Below, one piece after another: positions 56,898 to 64,000 of a stretch of DNA of 64,000 nt (position 1 is the first letter of the stretch; each line of letters begins with the position of its first letter). Location: contig NZ_BMVK01000011.1 in NCBI RefSeq assembly GCF_014650675.1, positions 186,001 through 250,000 on the forward strand, given 5' to 3'. Source of the stretch: Streptomyces anulatus (GTDB lineage Bacteria > Actinomycetota > Actinomycetes > Streptomycetales > Streptomycetaceae). The position numbers and the translations under genes are program-made. The notes under the pieces were generated by a model, which saw nothing but the letters and a program-made list of their open reading frames with translations, had not been told where the DNA came from and did no database searches.

Positions 56898-57908
56898 TCA
56901 CCCTGTGGGCAGATCCGTCGGAAGGGCGGCGGCACCGTCCTTCGTGACCCGTGTCGCACCGAAGTAGTCCGGCGTATCGATCTTGTCGAACCGGATGACC
57001 GCCCCGGTGAACGGCGCGTTGATCATATAGCCGCCCCCGACGTACAGCCCGACGTGCCGGATCGCACGCGAGTTGGTGAGGTCGTCGGAGAAGAACACCA
57101 GATCCCCCGGGAGCAGCTCGTCCCGCGAGGGATGCGGACCCGCGTTGTACTGGTCATTGGCAACGCGCGGCAGTTCGATGCCGACGGTCCGGTACGCCGC
57201 CTGGGTCAGCCCCGAACAGTCGAACCGGCCCTGCTGCTCCGGCGTCCCGTTGCCACCCCACAGATACGGCGTGCCGAGCTTCTTCTGTGCGAAGTAGATG
57301 GCCCCGGCGGCCTGCCGGGAGGGCGCGACACGGCCGACGGGCCGGGCGAAGCTCTTCTCCAGCGACCGGATGATCTTGACGTAGTTCTGCGTCTCCTTGT
57401 ACGGCGGGACGCCGCCGTACTTGATCACCGCGTAGGCGCCGGCGTTGTACGCGGCGAGCATGTTGCTCGTCGGGTCGCCCGGCACCTTCTTCACGTACCC
57501 GGCGAGCTCGCAGTCGTACGAGGCGGCCGAGGGAATCGCGTCGGCGGGGTCCCACACGTCCCGTTTGCCGTCGCCGTTGCCGTCGATCCCGTGCGTGGCC
57601 CACGTGCCGGGAATGAACTGGGCGATGCCCTGCGCGGCGGCGTGGCTCTGCGCACTCGGGTTCCAGCCGCTCTCCTGGTACAACTGCGCGGCCAGGAGGG
57701 CCGGGTTGATGGCGGGACAGAGGTTGCCCCACTTCTGCACCAGCGGCTGGAACCGCGCCGGAACCGCCCCCTTGGCCAGCGCGACGGCACCGCCGCCCCC
57801 CGACCCGGCGAGCCCGGCGGCGGCCGAGTACGTACCGACGACGAGCAGCGCCAGGAAGCACATGACCATGCCGACGCCGATGCCACCGAACACCCAGAAT
57901 TTCCGCAC
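56898..57908 (-). CDS. bifunctional lytic transglycosylase / NlpC-P60 peptidoglycan hydrolase
   Basis: A 336-residue membrane-anchored cell-wall enzyme. One N-terminal helix (8-28) is followed by a Slt-type lysozyme-like domain (about 50-185) with catalytic E79 in LYQESGWNP and AAQGIAQFIPGTW. An NlpC/P60 domain follows (about 198-325) with C231 in RFDCSGLTQAAY and H285 in RAIRHVGLYVG. It can cut both glycan strands and stem peptides. The start is GTG 57908 with weak ribosome pairing. It stands alone; the neighbouring lipoprotein gene is on the same strand 182 bp upstream. Confidence 0.94.
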   Translation of the reverse strand: MRKFWVFGGIGVGMVMCFLALLVVGTYSAAAGLAGSGGGGAVALAKGAVPARFQPLVQKWGNLCPAINPALLAAQLYQESGWNPSAQSHAAAQGIAQFIPGTWATHGIDGNGDGKRDVWDPADAIPSAASYDCELAGYVKKVPGDPTSNMLAAYNAGAYAVIKYGGVPPYKETQNYVKIIRSLEKSFARPVGRVAPSRQAAGAIYFAQKKLGTPYLWGGNGTPEQQGRFDCSGLTQAAYRTVGIELPRVANDQYNAGPHPSRDELLPGDLVFFSDDLTNSRAIRHVGLYVGGGYMINAPFTGAVIRFDKIDTPDYFGATRVTKDGAAALPTDLPTG

Positions 57909-58034
57909 CCCTCAACCATCCCCCATCGGGGCGCGCTTCAGGTGCGTTTTCGACGGTGTGTACGAGTCATCCGCGGCACACCACCGGCGCACCCGAAGCA
58001 CACGGGGGCGCCGACGGCTCGCCACTAACACAGA

Positions 58035-58084
58035 ACTGACGGACTGACGGACTGACGGACTGGCTGCCTGGCTGCCTGGCTGAC
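58035..58084. repeat. 8-bp tandem repeats
   Basis: ACTGACGG three times (58035-58058), then TGGCTGCC twice plus one variant (58061-58084). They end 6 bp from the stop of the lipoprotein gene, whose own 3' end holds a CCCCGT run encoding (GT)n. Such tracts are prone to slippage. Confidence 0.8.
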
Positions 58085-58090
58085 GAGAAC

Positions 58091-58693
58091 TCAGCCGCCA
58101 GTCCCCGCCCCCGTCCCCGTCCCCGTCCCCGACCAGAACTCGGAGCGGACGTTGGGCCGGGGCAGCGGATAGACGTCCTTGTACGCCGGACCGTTCGGCT
58201 CGGCGGTGGGAGCGGCGACCTTCGACTCCTTCACGCACGGACTGTCGGCCTCCAGGAAGGCCTGCCCCTTCCCCCGGAAGGAGACGCTGACACCGAATCC
58301 GCTCTTCGTGACCGCGTAGACCGCCGGGAACTTTTCGTCCTTGTTGACCGCCTTGATCCGGTAGTCGTTCTTCCGCCAGAACGTCTCCGCCCGGTCCAGG
58401 AACGTCTGACGGCGTTCGGGGGACACGACGGTCATGACGGCCCGCCGGCGGGTCACTCCGCAGGCCCGGGTGGTGGTCGGCCCGTGTGCCCACTGCACAT
58501 CGGGGTCGATGCCCTTCAGGACCGCGTCGAGCATCGCGTCGGACTGCTCGGCGGCTTCCTGCATGTCCATCCCGCGCTCCTTTCCGGTGCTCACGCCGCG
58601 GGCGCTTCCGTCCTCACTCCCGCACCCGGACAACGGAACCCCCAGGGCCAGGACCACCGCGACGAGGGGCAGGACCCTCTTGGCTCGCCTCAC
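58091..58693 (-). CDS. lipoprotein partner of a DUF1023 hydrolase, copy 1
   Basis: A 200-residue lipoprotein with lipobox LSGC (C24). The mature domain has MDMQEAAEQSDAMLDAVLKG, WAHGPTTTRACGV, FWRKNDYRIKAVNKDEKFPA, GKGQAFLEADSPCVKES and PRPNVRSEFWS. About half of the positions, including both cysteines (C78 and C140 areas), recur in the lipoprotein at 61307-61867. A Gly/Thr repeat tail follows. Its GTG start overlaps the hydrolase stop by 4 nt (GTGA), so the pair is made together. A lipoprotein that is always coupled to a hydrolase could be its immunity or folding partner; this is inference. Confidence 0.85.
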   Translation of the reverse strand: MRRAKRVLPLVAVVLALGVPLSGCGSEDGSARGVSTGKERGMDMQEAAEQSDAMLDAVLKGIDPDVQWAHGPTTTRACGVTRRRAVMTVVSPERRQTFLDRAETFWRKNDYRIKAVNKDEKFPAVYAVTKSGFGVSVSFRGKGQAFLEADSPCVKESKVAAPTAEPNGPAYKDVYPLPRPNVRSEFWSGTGTGTGAGTGG

Positions 58694-61152
58694 TTCGGTT
58701 CCTCCATCTTGAGCCGGTCGGCGTTGCCCGACACGATCAGGGCGATGCTGTCCGCGGACACCGCGTCGCGTTCCGGGCTGAAGTAGTTCGAGTGCGAGTC
58801 CAGACTGATGCCGTCCCCGCTGACCAGCGGCGGACCGTCCGCCACCGGGAAGCGCCGCGCCCCGAACGCCTTGCTCGCCGGATCCTTCCCGAACCACAGG
58901 TCGTCGTCACCCGGATCGGCCAGATCGCCGGCCAGATAGGCCCCACCGGGACCGCCCAGGGCGAGCCCGATGCCGCCCACCACGACCTGGGTCTTCGAGG
59001 GCAGCTTGGTCACCGGGTCATTGGCGGCGGCCCCCACGAAGACGTGCTCGCTGCCGACGCCGAGGTCCACGGCGTGGTCGACGCCGACCCCCGGACTGCC
59101 GACCAGGATGATGTCGTCGACCCCGGGAATCCCACCGGGCCGGGCCGCCGCGGCGCCCACGGTCCGGGAACCGTAGGAGTGCCCGATGGCCGTCATGTGC
59201 GGGTCCTTGTTCTGGTTGGTCACGGAGATCCCGCCCATGAAGTCGCGGTAGGCGGCCCCGCCCTTCTCGGCGCGCCCCGTGCCCATGACGGCGAAGTAGC
59301 CCGCCGCGCCGTCCTTGTCCGGCAGCTGCGGTGCGTCGTACCCGAGCCAGACGATGGACGCCGTGGAGTCGTCGTACCCCTGCGCCCCGATCGCGGTGTC
59401 CCGGGCCCGCCCGAGGTCGTTCTTGGCGAACTCCTCGTCGAGCGAGGTGTTGAGCCCCGGTACGTACGCCGACACATGCTGGGAGGCGTCGGGGTTGCCG
59501 AACGAGACGATGGCCCGCCCGTTGCCCTCGTCCCCGATCCCGATGAGATACATCGGCGGCTTCCCGTTCTCCTTGAGCTGCCGGTCGATCTCCCGCAGCC
59601 CGGCCAGCTGGTCACGGGCCTTGTCGGTGTCGACCCCCTCCAGCTTGTCGATCAGCGCGGGGAGATTCTTTCGGTTGGCGGCGTCACGCGCGAGTACCGG
59701 GATGCCGTCGAGATTGCCGATCCGATCCGGAACCAGCTCGATGTACCGATCCCGCTCCTCCGGGGAGAGCCCGTCCCACCACGCCTTGTTCCCGGCGGGC
59801 GTGGCGTTCTGCGGTATCTGCCCGCTCAGGTGCGCGCGCTCGGCGTCCCGCACCTCCTCGTCGACCCGCGCCCCGGAGCCGGGTATCGCCAGCCCGGCGC
59901 CGGCGCCGCCGACCGCCTTGTTCCAGTCCCAGGCGGCGCCGACGTAGTCGCCCCGGTCCCACTTCTCGCCCGCGCCCTGGGTGTCGCGCCCCCACTGGTC
60001 GACGATGCGCTCACCGCTCTCGCCCGGCCGCAGGACCGCGTCGACGACCCCTTGGACGTCGCCGCCCAGCCCGTCCCCGAGGAACCCGTCGAGGAACCCG
60101 CCGCCGTTGGGGCCCGCGGGTCTACCCGCGTCGACCGGCACGATGACGTCGCCCGGGGGGAAGGCTTCGCCGCCCTGGGAGGACGACTCGTCGCCCTGCG
60201 GACCGCCGGCGCTGTCACCGGAGCCGCCGGAGCCATTGCCGCCGGTGCCGGCGGTGCTGCCGCTGTTTCCGCCCGTACCACCGCCCGTGCTTCCGGTGGT
60301 CGTGGTCCCTCCGGTGTCACCGCTGGTACCGGTGCTGCCGGTACCACCGGTGAGGCTGGACTCGTCACCGCCGCCACCGTCGGTCCCGGCACCGCCGTCC
60401 GCGCCACCGTCGGTACCAGCACCCGAGGTGTCACCGCCGCCGTCACCCCGGCCGCCGCCGCTGCCGTCGGCACCTCCGCCGCCGGCCACGACGTCATGCC
60501 CCGGCGCCGGACACGATCCGCCGGTCAGTTCGCAGATCGCGCTACGGATCTCCGCGGTGAGCTGCCTGCCCGTTCCGGTGGCCATCAGCCCGCCGACGAG
60601 CGCGACGACCACGAGGACGAGGCCCAGGTACTCCAGCGCGGTCTGCCCGCCGTCGCGGCGGAGCTTCATCATCCGGGCGAAGCTGAACAGCCGCTGCTCG
60701 GCCCGCTGCTCCAGACCACTCCGGAACCACTGGCGGCTCCCCGGCCGGCACAGCAGCACGATGACGGCCACCGGTATCACCAGCCGCGCGACACCTCCCG
60801 CCCCGGCCCCGCCGCTCAACTCCGCGAGGGCGCCGAGGACGATCCACGCCTGAACGGCGAGGAGCCCGTACCAGACCCGGACACCGCCCTTACGGACGAA
60901 CAGCGACAGCACGAAAGAGCCGATGCCGGGCAACGACGCGTAGAGCAACAACCCGAGGAGGTACCCGTCGACCGCGTCCACCGAGGACGCCGTCGACAGG
61001 GCCCTGATCGCGCCCACCAGGGTGGCCACGAAGAGAACGTGAAGGAGGATCAGCACCGCCTGCAACGACCGGGGCATCAACCGCCCCGAACCCGCTACGG
61101 CAGCGCTTACATCGACGCCGACAGGAACCGCGCTTCTTCGTATGCCGGACAA
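58690..61152 (-). CDS. membrane-tethered DUF1023 alpha/beta hydrolase with pilin-like segment, copy 1
   Basis: An 820-residue fusion. Four transmembrane helices (about 31-49, 63-86, 93-112, 122-135) are followed by a fifth, pilin-like segment with G169-Q-T-A-L-E174-Y-L-G-L, the Flp-type prepilin motif. A ~170-residue Gly/Ser/Thr linker then leads to a helical region and a C-terminal DUF1023 alpha/beta hydrolase (about 440-820). The nucleophile is S659 in AIGHSYGSRTVG; DDIILVGSPG and DSHSNYF supply further family landmarks. The start is TTG 61152 with GGTAGGGGA 8 nt upstream. The hydrolase domain is shared with the gene at 61864. The substrate is unknown; esterase or lipase is likely. Confidence 0.85.
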   Translation of the reverse strand: MSGIRRSAVPVGVDVSAAVAGSGRLMPRSLQAVLILLHVLFVATLVGAIRALSTASSVDAVDGYLLGLLLYASLPGIGSFVLSLFVRKGGVRVWYGLLAVQAWIVLGALAELSGGAGAGGVARLVIPVAVIVLLCRPGSRQWFRSGLEQRAEQRLFSFARMMKLRRDGGQTALEYLGLVLVVVALVGGLMATGTGRQLTAEIRSAICELTGGSCPAPGHDVVAGGGGADGSGGGRGDGGGDTSGAGTDGGADGGAGTDGGGGDESSLTGGTGSTGTSGDTGGTTTTGSTGGGTGGNSGSTAGTGGNGSGGSGDSAGGPQGDESSSQGGEAFPPGDVIVPVDAGRPAGPNGGGFLDGFLGDGLGGDVQGVVDAVLRPGESGERIVDQWGRDTQGAGEKWDRGDYVGAAWDWNKAVGGAGAGLAIPGSGARVDEEVRDAERAHLSGQIPQNATPAGNKAWWDGLSPEERDRYIELVPDRIGNLDGIPVLARDAANRKNLPALIDKLEGVDTDKARDQLAGLREIDRQLKENGKPPMYLIGIGDEGNGRAIVSFGNPDASQHVSAYVPGLNTSLDEEFAKNDLGRARDTAIGAQGYDDSTASIVWLGYDAPQLPDKDGAAGYFAVMGTGRAEKGGAAYRDFMGGISVTNQNKDPHMTAIGHSYGSRTVGAAAARPGGIPGVDDIILVGSPGVGVDHAVDLGVGSEHVFVGAAANDPVTKLPSKTQVVVGGIGLALGGPGGAYLAGDLADPGDDDLWFGKDPASKAFGARRFPVADGPPLVSGDGISLDSHSNYFSPERDAVSADSIALIVSGNADRLKMEEPK

Positions 61153-61306
61153 GAGCAGTCCCCTACCTCGTGAGTGGGCGGAACGGGCGACAGATAGTCA
61201 CTCCGCGTATGCGACCACACGGGCAGGGGACACGACATGGGCCCCAGGACCCAATACCGGGCTCAAAGCCCGTACACACCGGCCCAGTTCAGCCAACTTG
61301 CCCCGA

Positions 61307-61867
61307 TCACGACCTGCTTGCCGCCACCCCGGGGGCGCCTGCCGACCAGAAGTCGGAGTGGATGTTGGGGCGGGGGATGAACTCCACACCGTCGTACAGG
61401 GGGGCTGTCGCCCGACTTGTGGAGTCGGCCACTTCGGACTCACGAACACATGGCGTGTCTACTTGAAAGAAGGCTTGCCCCTTGCCTCCGATGCGGAGCC
61501 TCACCCCGAATCCGTCCCTCGTTCGGGCATAAATGGCCGGAAATTCCGCATCGTTATTGATAGCCGTCATGCGATATCCACTCCTGCGCCAAAACCGATC
61601 CACCACCCCTAAGAGATTCCCCCTCCTCGCGGCGGAAATATCGGTCATGACGACGCGCCTGCGTGACACATCGCAACTACCCACGGTCGTGGGGCCATGC
61701 GTCCACCGCAACTCCGGACGAATCTCCAGGAGCACGGAATCGAGAATCTCATCCGATCGTTCCGCAGCAGCTTGCATATCCATGGCTGAATCCCTACTTG
61801 CTGAACACCCGACTACTGCCAGAGCGATACACCCGGCGACCATCACAGAAACAATTGGACGCTTCAA
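61307..61867 (-). CDS. lipoprotein partner of a DUF1023 hydrolase, copy 2
   Basis: A 186-residue lipoprotein with lipobox VVGC (C21). Its domain aligns along the full length with the lipoprotein at 58091: MDMQAAAERSDEILDSVLLE, WTHGPTTVGSCDVSRRRVVM, FWRRSGYRMTAINNDAEFPA, GKGQAFFQVDTPCVRES and PRPNIHSDFWS. The TTG start overlaps the hydrolase stop (TTGA). Base composition is clearly less GC-rich than in copy 1, suggesting a separate history. Same inferred role as copy 1. Confidence 0.85.
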   Translation of the reverse strand: MKRPIVSVMVAGCIALAVVGCSASRDSAMDMQAAAERSDEILDSVLLEIRPELRWTHGPTTVGSCDVSRRRVVMTDISAARRGNLLGVVDRFWRRSGYRMTAINNDAEFPAIYARTRDGFGVRLRIGGKGQAFFQVDTPCVRESEVADSTSRATAPLYDGVEFIPRPNIHSDFWSAGAPGVAASRS

Positions 61868-63678
61868 CGCGCACTCTCCTGCTTAACCCTATGGCCAGCC
61901 CCTGCGACAACCATCGCGATGCTGTCAGCCGACGCGGAATCCAGCTTCGGATCGAAATACTGCGAGTGCGCGTCGATCGAAACGCGACCAAGACCGACCA
62001 CCGGCGGCCCCGGATCCGCCGCGAAGCGCCGCGCACCAAACTCTTCACTTGCCGGATCTTCCCCGAACCACAGGCCTTCTCCCCTCGGATGAACCATGTC
62101 TACTGCCAGTGCCCCCGCCGGCCCGAGCGCCCTCCCCGCCGCCTCGAGCAACCCCCTTTCCTTGGACGGCAGGTGGGTCACCACGTCATTCTCTGCGGCA
62201 CCAACAAATACGTGATCCCTCCCCACCTTGAGATCCTCCGCACGGTCCACGCCAATCCCCGGGCTGCCGACCAAGACGATGTCATCGACCCCAGGAATCC
62301 CATCACCTTGCTGCGTGGCGGCTCCGACTGTCCTCGAACCGTACGAGTGCCCGATAGCCGTCATGTGCGGGTCACCGTGGTCATTCGATGCTGCCAGCCC
62401 GGACATGAACCCGCGGAACGCTTGCCCACCGTTCTCCGCTCTTTCGGTGCCGGCGACAGCCAAGCTGCTCATCCCGTCCGGACTCTGAGGTGCGTCATAC
62501 CCCAGCCAAGCAATCGCCGCAGTGGATTCGTCAATCTCCCTCGCCGCCATGGCCGTGTCACGAGCCCGCTTCAGATCCCCCTTCGCGAACTCCTCATCCA
62601 ACGAAGTATTCAACCCCGGAACATAAGCCGCCACATTCCGCGCCGTATCAGGATTCCCATACGACACGATCGCCCGACCATTTCCCTGATCCCCGATCCC
62701 GAGCAGGTACATCGGCGGCTCCCCCGCCCCCGGCACCACCCTCAACTGCCGGTCGATCTCCCGCAGCGCCGCGAGCTTGGTCGCCGAATCCCCGTCGTCG
62801 CGCCCCTCCAGCTTTCCCATCAGCAGCTGAAGGTTGTCCCGGTTCGCCGCGTCCCGCACGAGTGCCGGGATCCCGTCCAGGTTGCCGATCCGGTCCGGGT
62901 ACACCGCGAGGTACTCCTCGCGCTGTTCGTCCGTCAGTCCGGCCCACCACGCCTTGCGCTCGGCCGGACTGGCATCGTGCGGGATCGCGTTCCTCAGGTA
63001 GCTGCCCGCCGCCTGCCGCACCGCCGCCGCGTCGGCCGCGGCGTCCTTCCACGTCGCGGCCGGGACGCCCAGGCCCTCCTGCGCCTTCAACGCCCGCAGG
63101 ATCCTGGCGTACCGCCAGTCCGCGTCGGCCGCCGTCCGTACGGCCTGCGCCACCCGGTCCGCGATGTCCTGGGCCTTCCCGGCGTTCGGGTTGGGCGCGA
63201 CGAGCCCCGAAGGGGTGACCATGCCCGGGTTCGGAACCCCGGACGCCGTCCCGCCCGCCAACGACTTCCCGTCGACCAGGCCCTCGCCCGCCGCCGGATA
63301 CGTCACCGACCCATCCGCGTGCACCGTGAACCTCAGCGCCGCCGCATCGTCCAGCGCCCCCTGCAGCACCCGCTGCTGGGCCTTGATCTCATGGGCCAGG
63401 CTGTTCAGCGTGGTCCGCAGCAGCCCGCACTCGGTATAGATGTACTGGAAGTTCGCCCCCAGCCTGCGCAACCGCCCCACGGCCGCGCCGACCGCCTCGC
63501 CCTTCTGCGTATCGTGCATGCCGGGCAGGAGCTGACCCTCGATACGGTCCCGGGCCGCGTCGGCACGGTTGCTCACCCGCCCCCAGCCGTCCGCCGCGTC
63601 CTCCAGTTCGGCGCACTTCACCTCACGTAACGCGGCCCAGGTCAGGGCGGAACCCGCAGCAGCGCTCCCTCCGCTCAC
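61864..63678 (-). CDS. DUF1023 alpha/beta hydrolase with WXG-like helical N-terminus, copy 2
   Basis: A 604-residue protein without signal peptide or membrane helix. Residues ~1-130 are helical with WAALREVKCAELEDAADGWG and YIYTECGLLRTTLNSLAHEI, resembling the LXG/WXG-type targeting modules of type VII secretion substrates. A linker (150-260) is followed by a DUF1023 hydrolase (270-604) with nucleophile S445 in AIGHSYGSRTVG. It shares the WxGLxxExRxxYxxxxPDRIGNLDGIP segment with copy 1. The GTG start overlaps the stop of the small helical gene upstream (GTGA). Secretion without a signal peptide is inferred. Confidence 0.85.
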   Translation of the reverse strand: MSGGSAAAGSALTWAALREVKCAELEDAADGWGRVSNRADAARDRIEGQLLPGMHDTQKGEAVGAAVGRLRRLGANFQYIYTECGLLRTTLNSLAHEIKAQQRVLQGALDDAAALRFTVHADGSVTYPAAGEGLVDGKSLAGGTASGVPNPGMVTPSGLVAPNPNAGKAQDIADRVAQAVRTAADADWRYARILRALKAQEGLGVPAATWKDAAADAAAVRQAAGSYLRNAIPHDASPAERKAWWAGLTDEQREEYLAVYPDRIGNLDGIPALVRDAANRDNLQLLMGKLEGRDDGDSATKLAALREIDRQLRVVPGAGEPPMYLLGIGDQGNGRAIVSYGNPDTARNVAAYVPGLNTSLDEEFAKGDLKRARDTAMAAREIDESTAAIAWLGYDAPQSPDGMSSLAVAGTERAENGGQAFRGFMSGLAASNDHGDPHMTAIGHSYGSRTVGAATQQGDGIPGVDDIVLVGSPGIGVDRAEDLKVGRDHVFVGAAENDVVTHLPSKERGLLEAAGRALGPAGALAVDMVHPRGEGLWFGEDPASEEFGARRFAADPGPPVVGLGRVSIDAHSQYFDPKLDSASADSIAMVVAGAGHRVKQESAR

Positions 63679-64000
63679 CACGCGCCGCCACCGCCCGGCG
63701 TCCTCACCCCGTCGAAGCCGCTCTTCACCGCCTCGTTGACTTGCGCCTGCCCCCGGACGACCGCCCTCAGCTTCCCCGCGAGGCTCCCGCACTCGCCGCG
63801 CGCGTCCTCGATCCGGCGCTCCCACGAGGCGCGCACCGCGCTCAGTTCGGCCAGCGCGGCCAGTGCTCCGGCCCCGGCGATCAAGCCCCGGTGCGCCGCC
63901 TCCAGCTCACTCCTCACCGGGCCGAGATGCGTGACCAGCCGGTCGGCTCCACCGGCGGCCCGCAGCCACGGACCACCGCTGTGCCGAAGGTCCTCACCCC
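63675..64000 (-). CDS. small helical WXG/ESX-like protein, C-terminal part
   Basis: The frame is open to the right-hand edge, so the N-terminus is missing. The visible 107 residues include LRHSGGPWLRAAGGADRLVT, GPVRSELEAAHRGLIAGAGA, SWERRIEDARGECGSLAGKL and end TPGGGGAW. They form two amphipathic helices with an RxSWERRI turn, as in small partner proteins encoded before WXG-type toxins. The stop overlaps the GTG of the hydrolase gene. It is probably the secretion partner of that hydrolase; no ESX core component is in the window to confirm this. Confidence 0.75.
   Translation of the reverse strand, partial: GEDLRHSGGPWLRAAGGADRLVTHLGPVRSELEAAHRGLIAGAGALAALAELSAVRASWERRIEDARGECGSLAGKLRAVVRGQAQVNEAVKSGFDGVRTPGGGGAW

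Overview
The window is high-GC, single-strand-dense actinobacterial DNA and almost certainly comes from a Streptomyces chromosome. The evidence is the gene order around glnR, cysA, nur, mshD, ppk, pst and csoR, which matches from memory (and inverted) the block S. coelicolor numbers about SCO4132-SCO4186. Mycothiol genes, an RsiG anti-sigma factor, a SapA-like spore protein and frequent GTG/ATGA-coupled starts agree with this. No tRNA, rRNA, IS element or CRISPR array is visible.

Layout. 0-18 kb is conserved core: an asparaginase fragment, rsiG (c-di-GMP-dependent anti-WhiG), dtd, ygfZ-nur (nickel-responsive Fur regulator), a nitrobindin-like protein, an operon of three paralogous single-pass membrane proteins, and a sulfur block (DsrE protein, DUF1416, thiosulfate sulfurtransferase cysA). 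The sulfur block is headed by a 26-residue, cysteine-containing leader peptide. Next come an LmeA-like protein, a frameshifted Q/P-rich membrane protein, a MoaD-like carrier, glnR with a coupled upstream mini-ORF, a LacI regulator, and an HtrA-like protease next to an MprAB-like two-component system.

18-37 kb looks like an accessory block, because core neighbours resume at 37.3 kb. It is rich in secreted and surface proteins: a PI-PLC-like Tat substrate, OYE/MerR, a fascin-like trefoil, SapA, a large membrane-tethered protein with deaminase-like motifs, a LAxTG coiled-coil protein, an S41 peptidase, and an ECF sigma system with two paralogous lipoproteins behind near-identical promoters. It also carries GlxA/isochorismatase, GNAT, and an HTH/zinc-ribbon protein. 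A ~100-bp repeat occurs twice here.

37-54 kb is a phosphate and redox core: 5'-nucleotidase, mshD, a GntR-ABC operon, ppk-CHAD-Nudix, pstSCAB behind a clear PHO box, pit with its DUF47 partner, and csoR with its copper operator. Together these genes scavenge phosphate from nucleotides, import it by high- and low-affinity routes, and store it as polyphosphate.

54-64 kb holds envelope genes: a lipoprotein, PAP2 phosphatase and an NlpC/P60-lytic transglycosylase. It ends with two tandem copies of a module made of a DUF1023 alpha/beta hydrolase and a lipoprotein; the second copy also has a helical WXG-like partner. This module resembles secreted lipase/partner/immunity systems and is the best candidate here for an undescribed system. 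Other notable signals are the cysteine leader-peptide attenuator, the deaminase-like surface protein, the duplicated ECF promoters, and a recurring promoter layout (TANNNT 6-7 nt before the start codon) that predicts several leaderless mRNAs.

All family assignments rest on motifs read directly in the translations; no database search was run.
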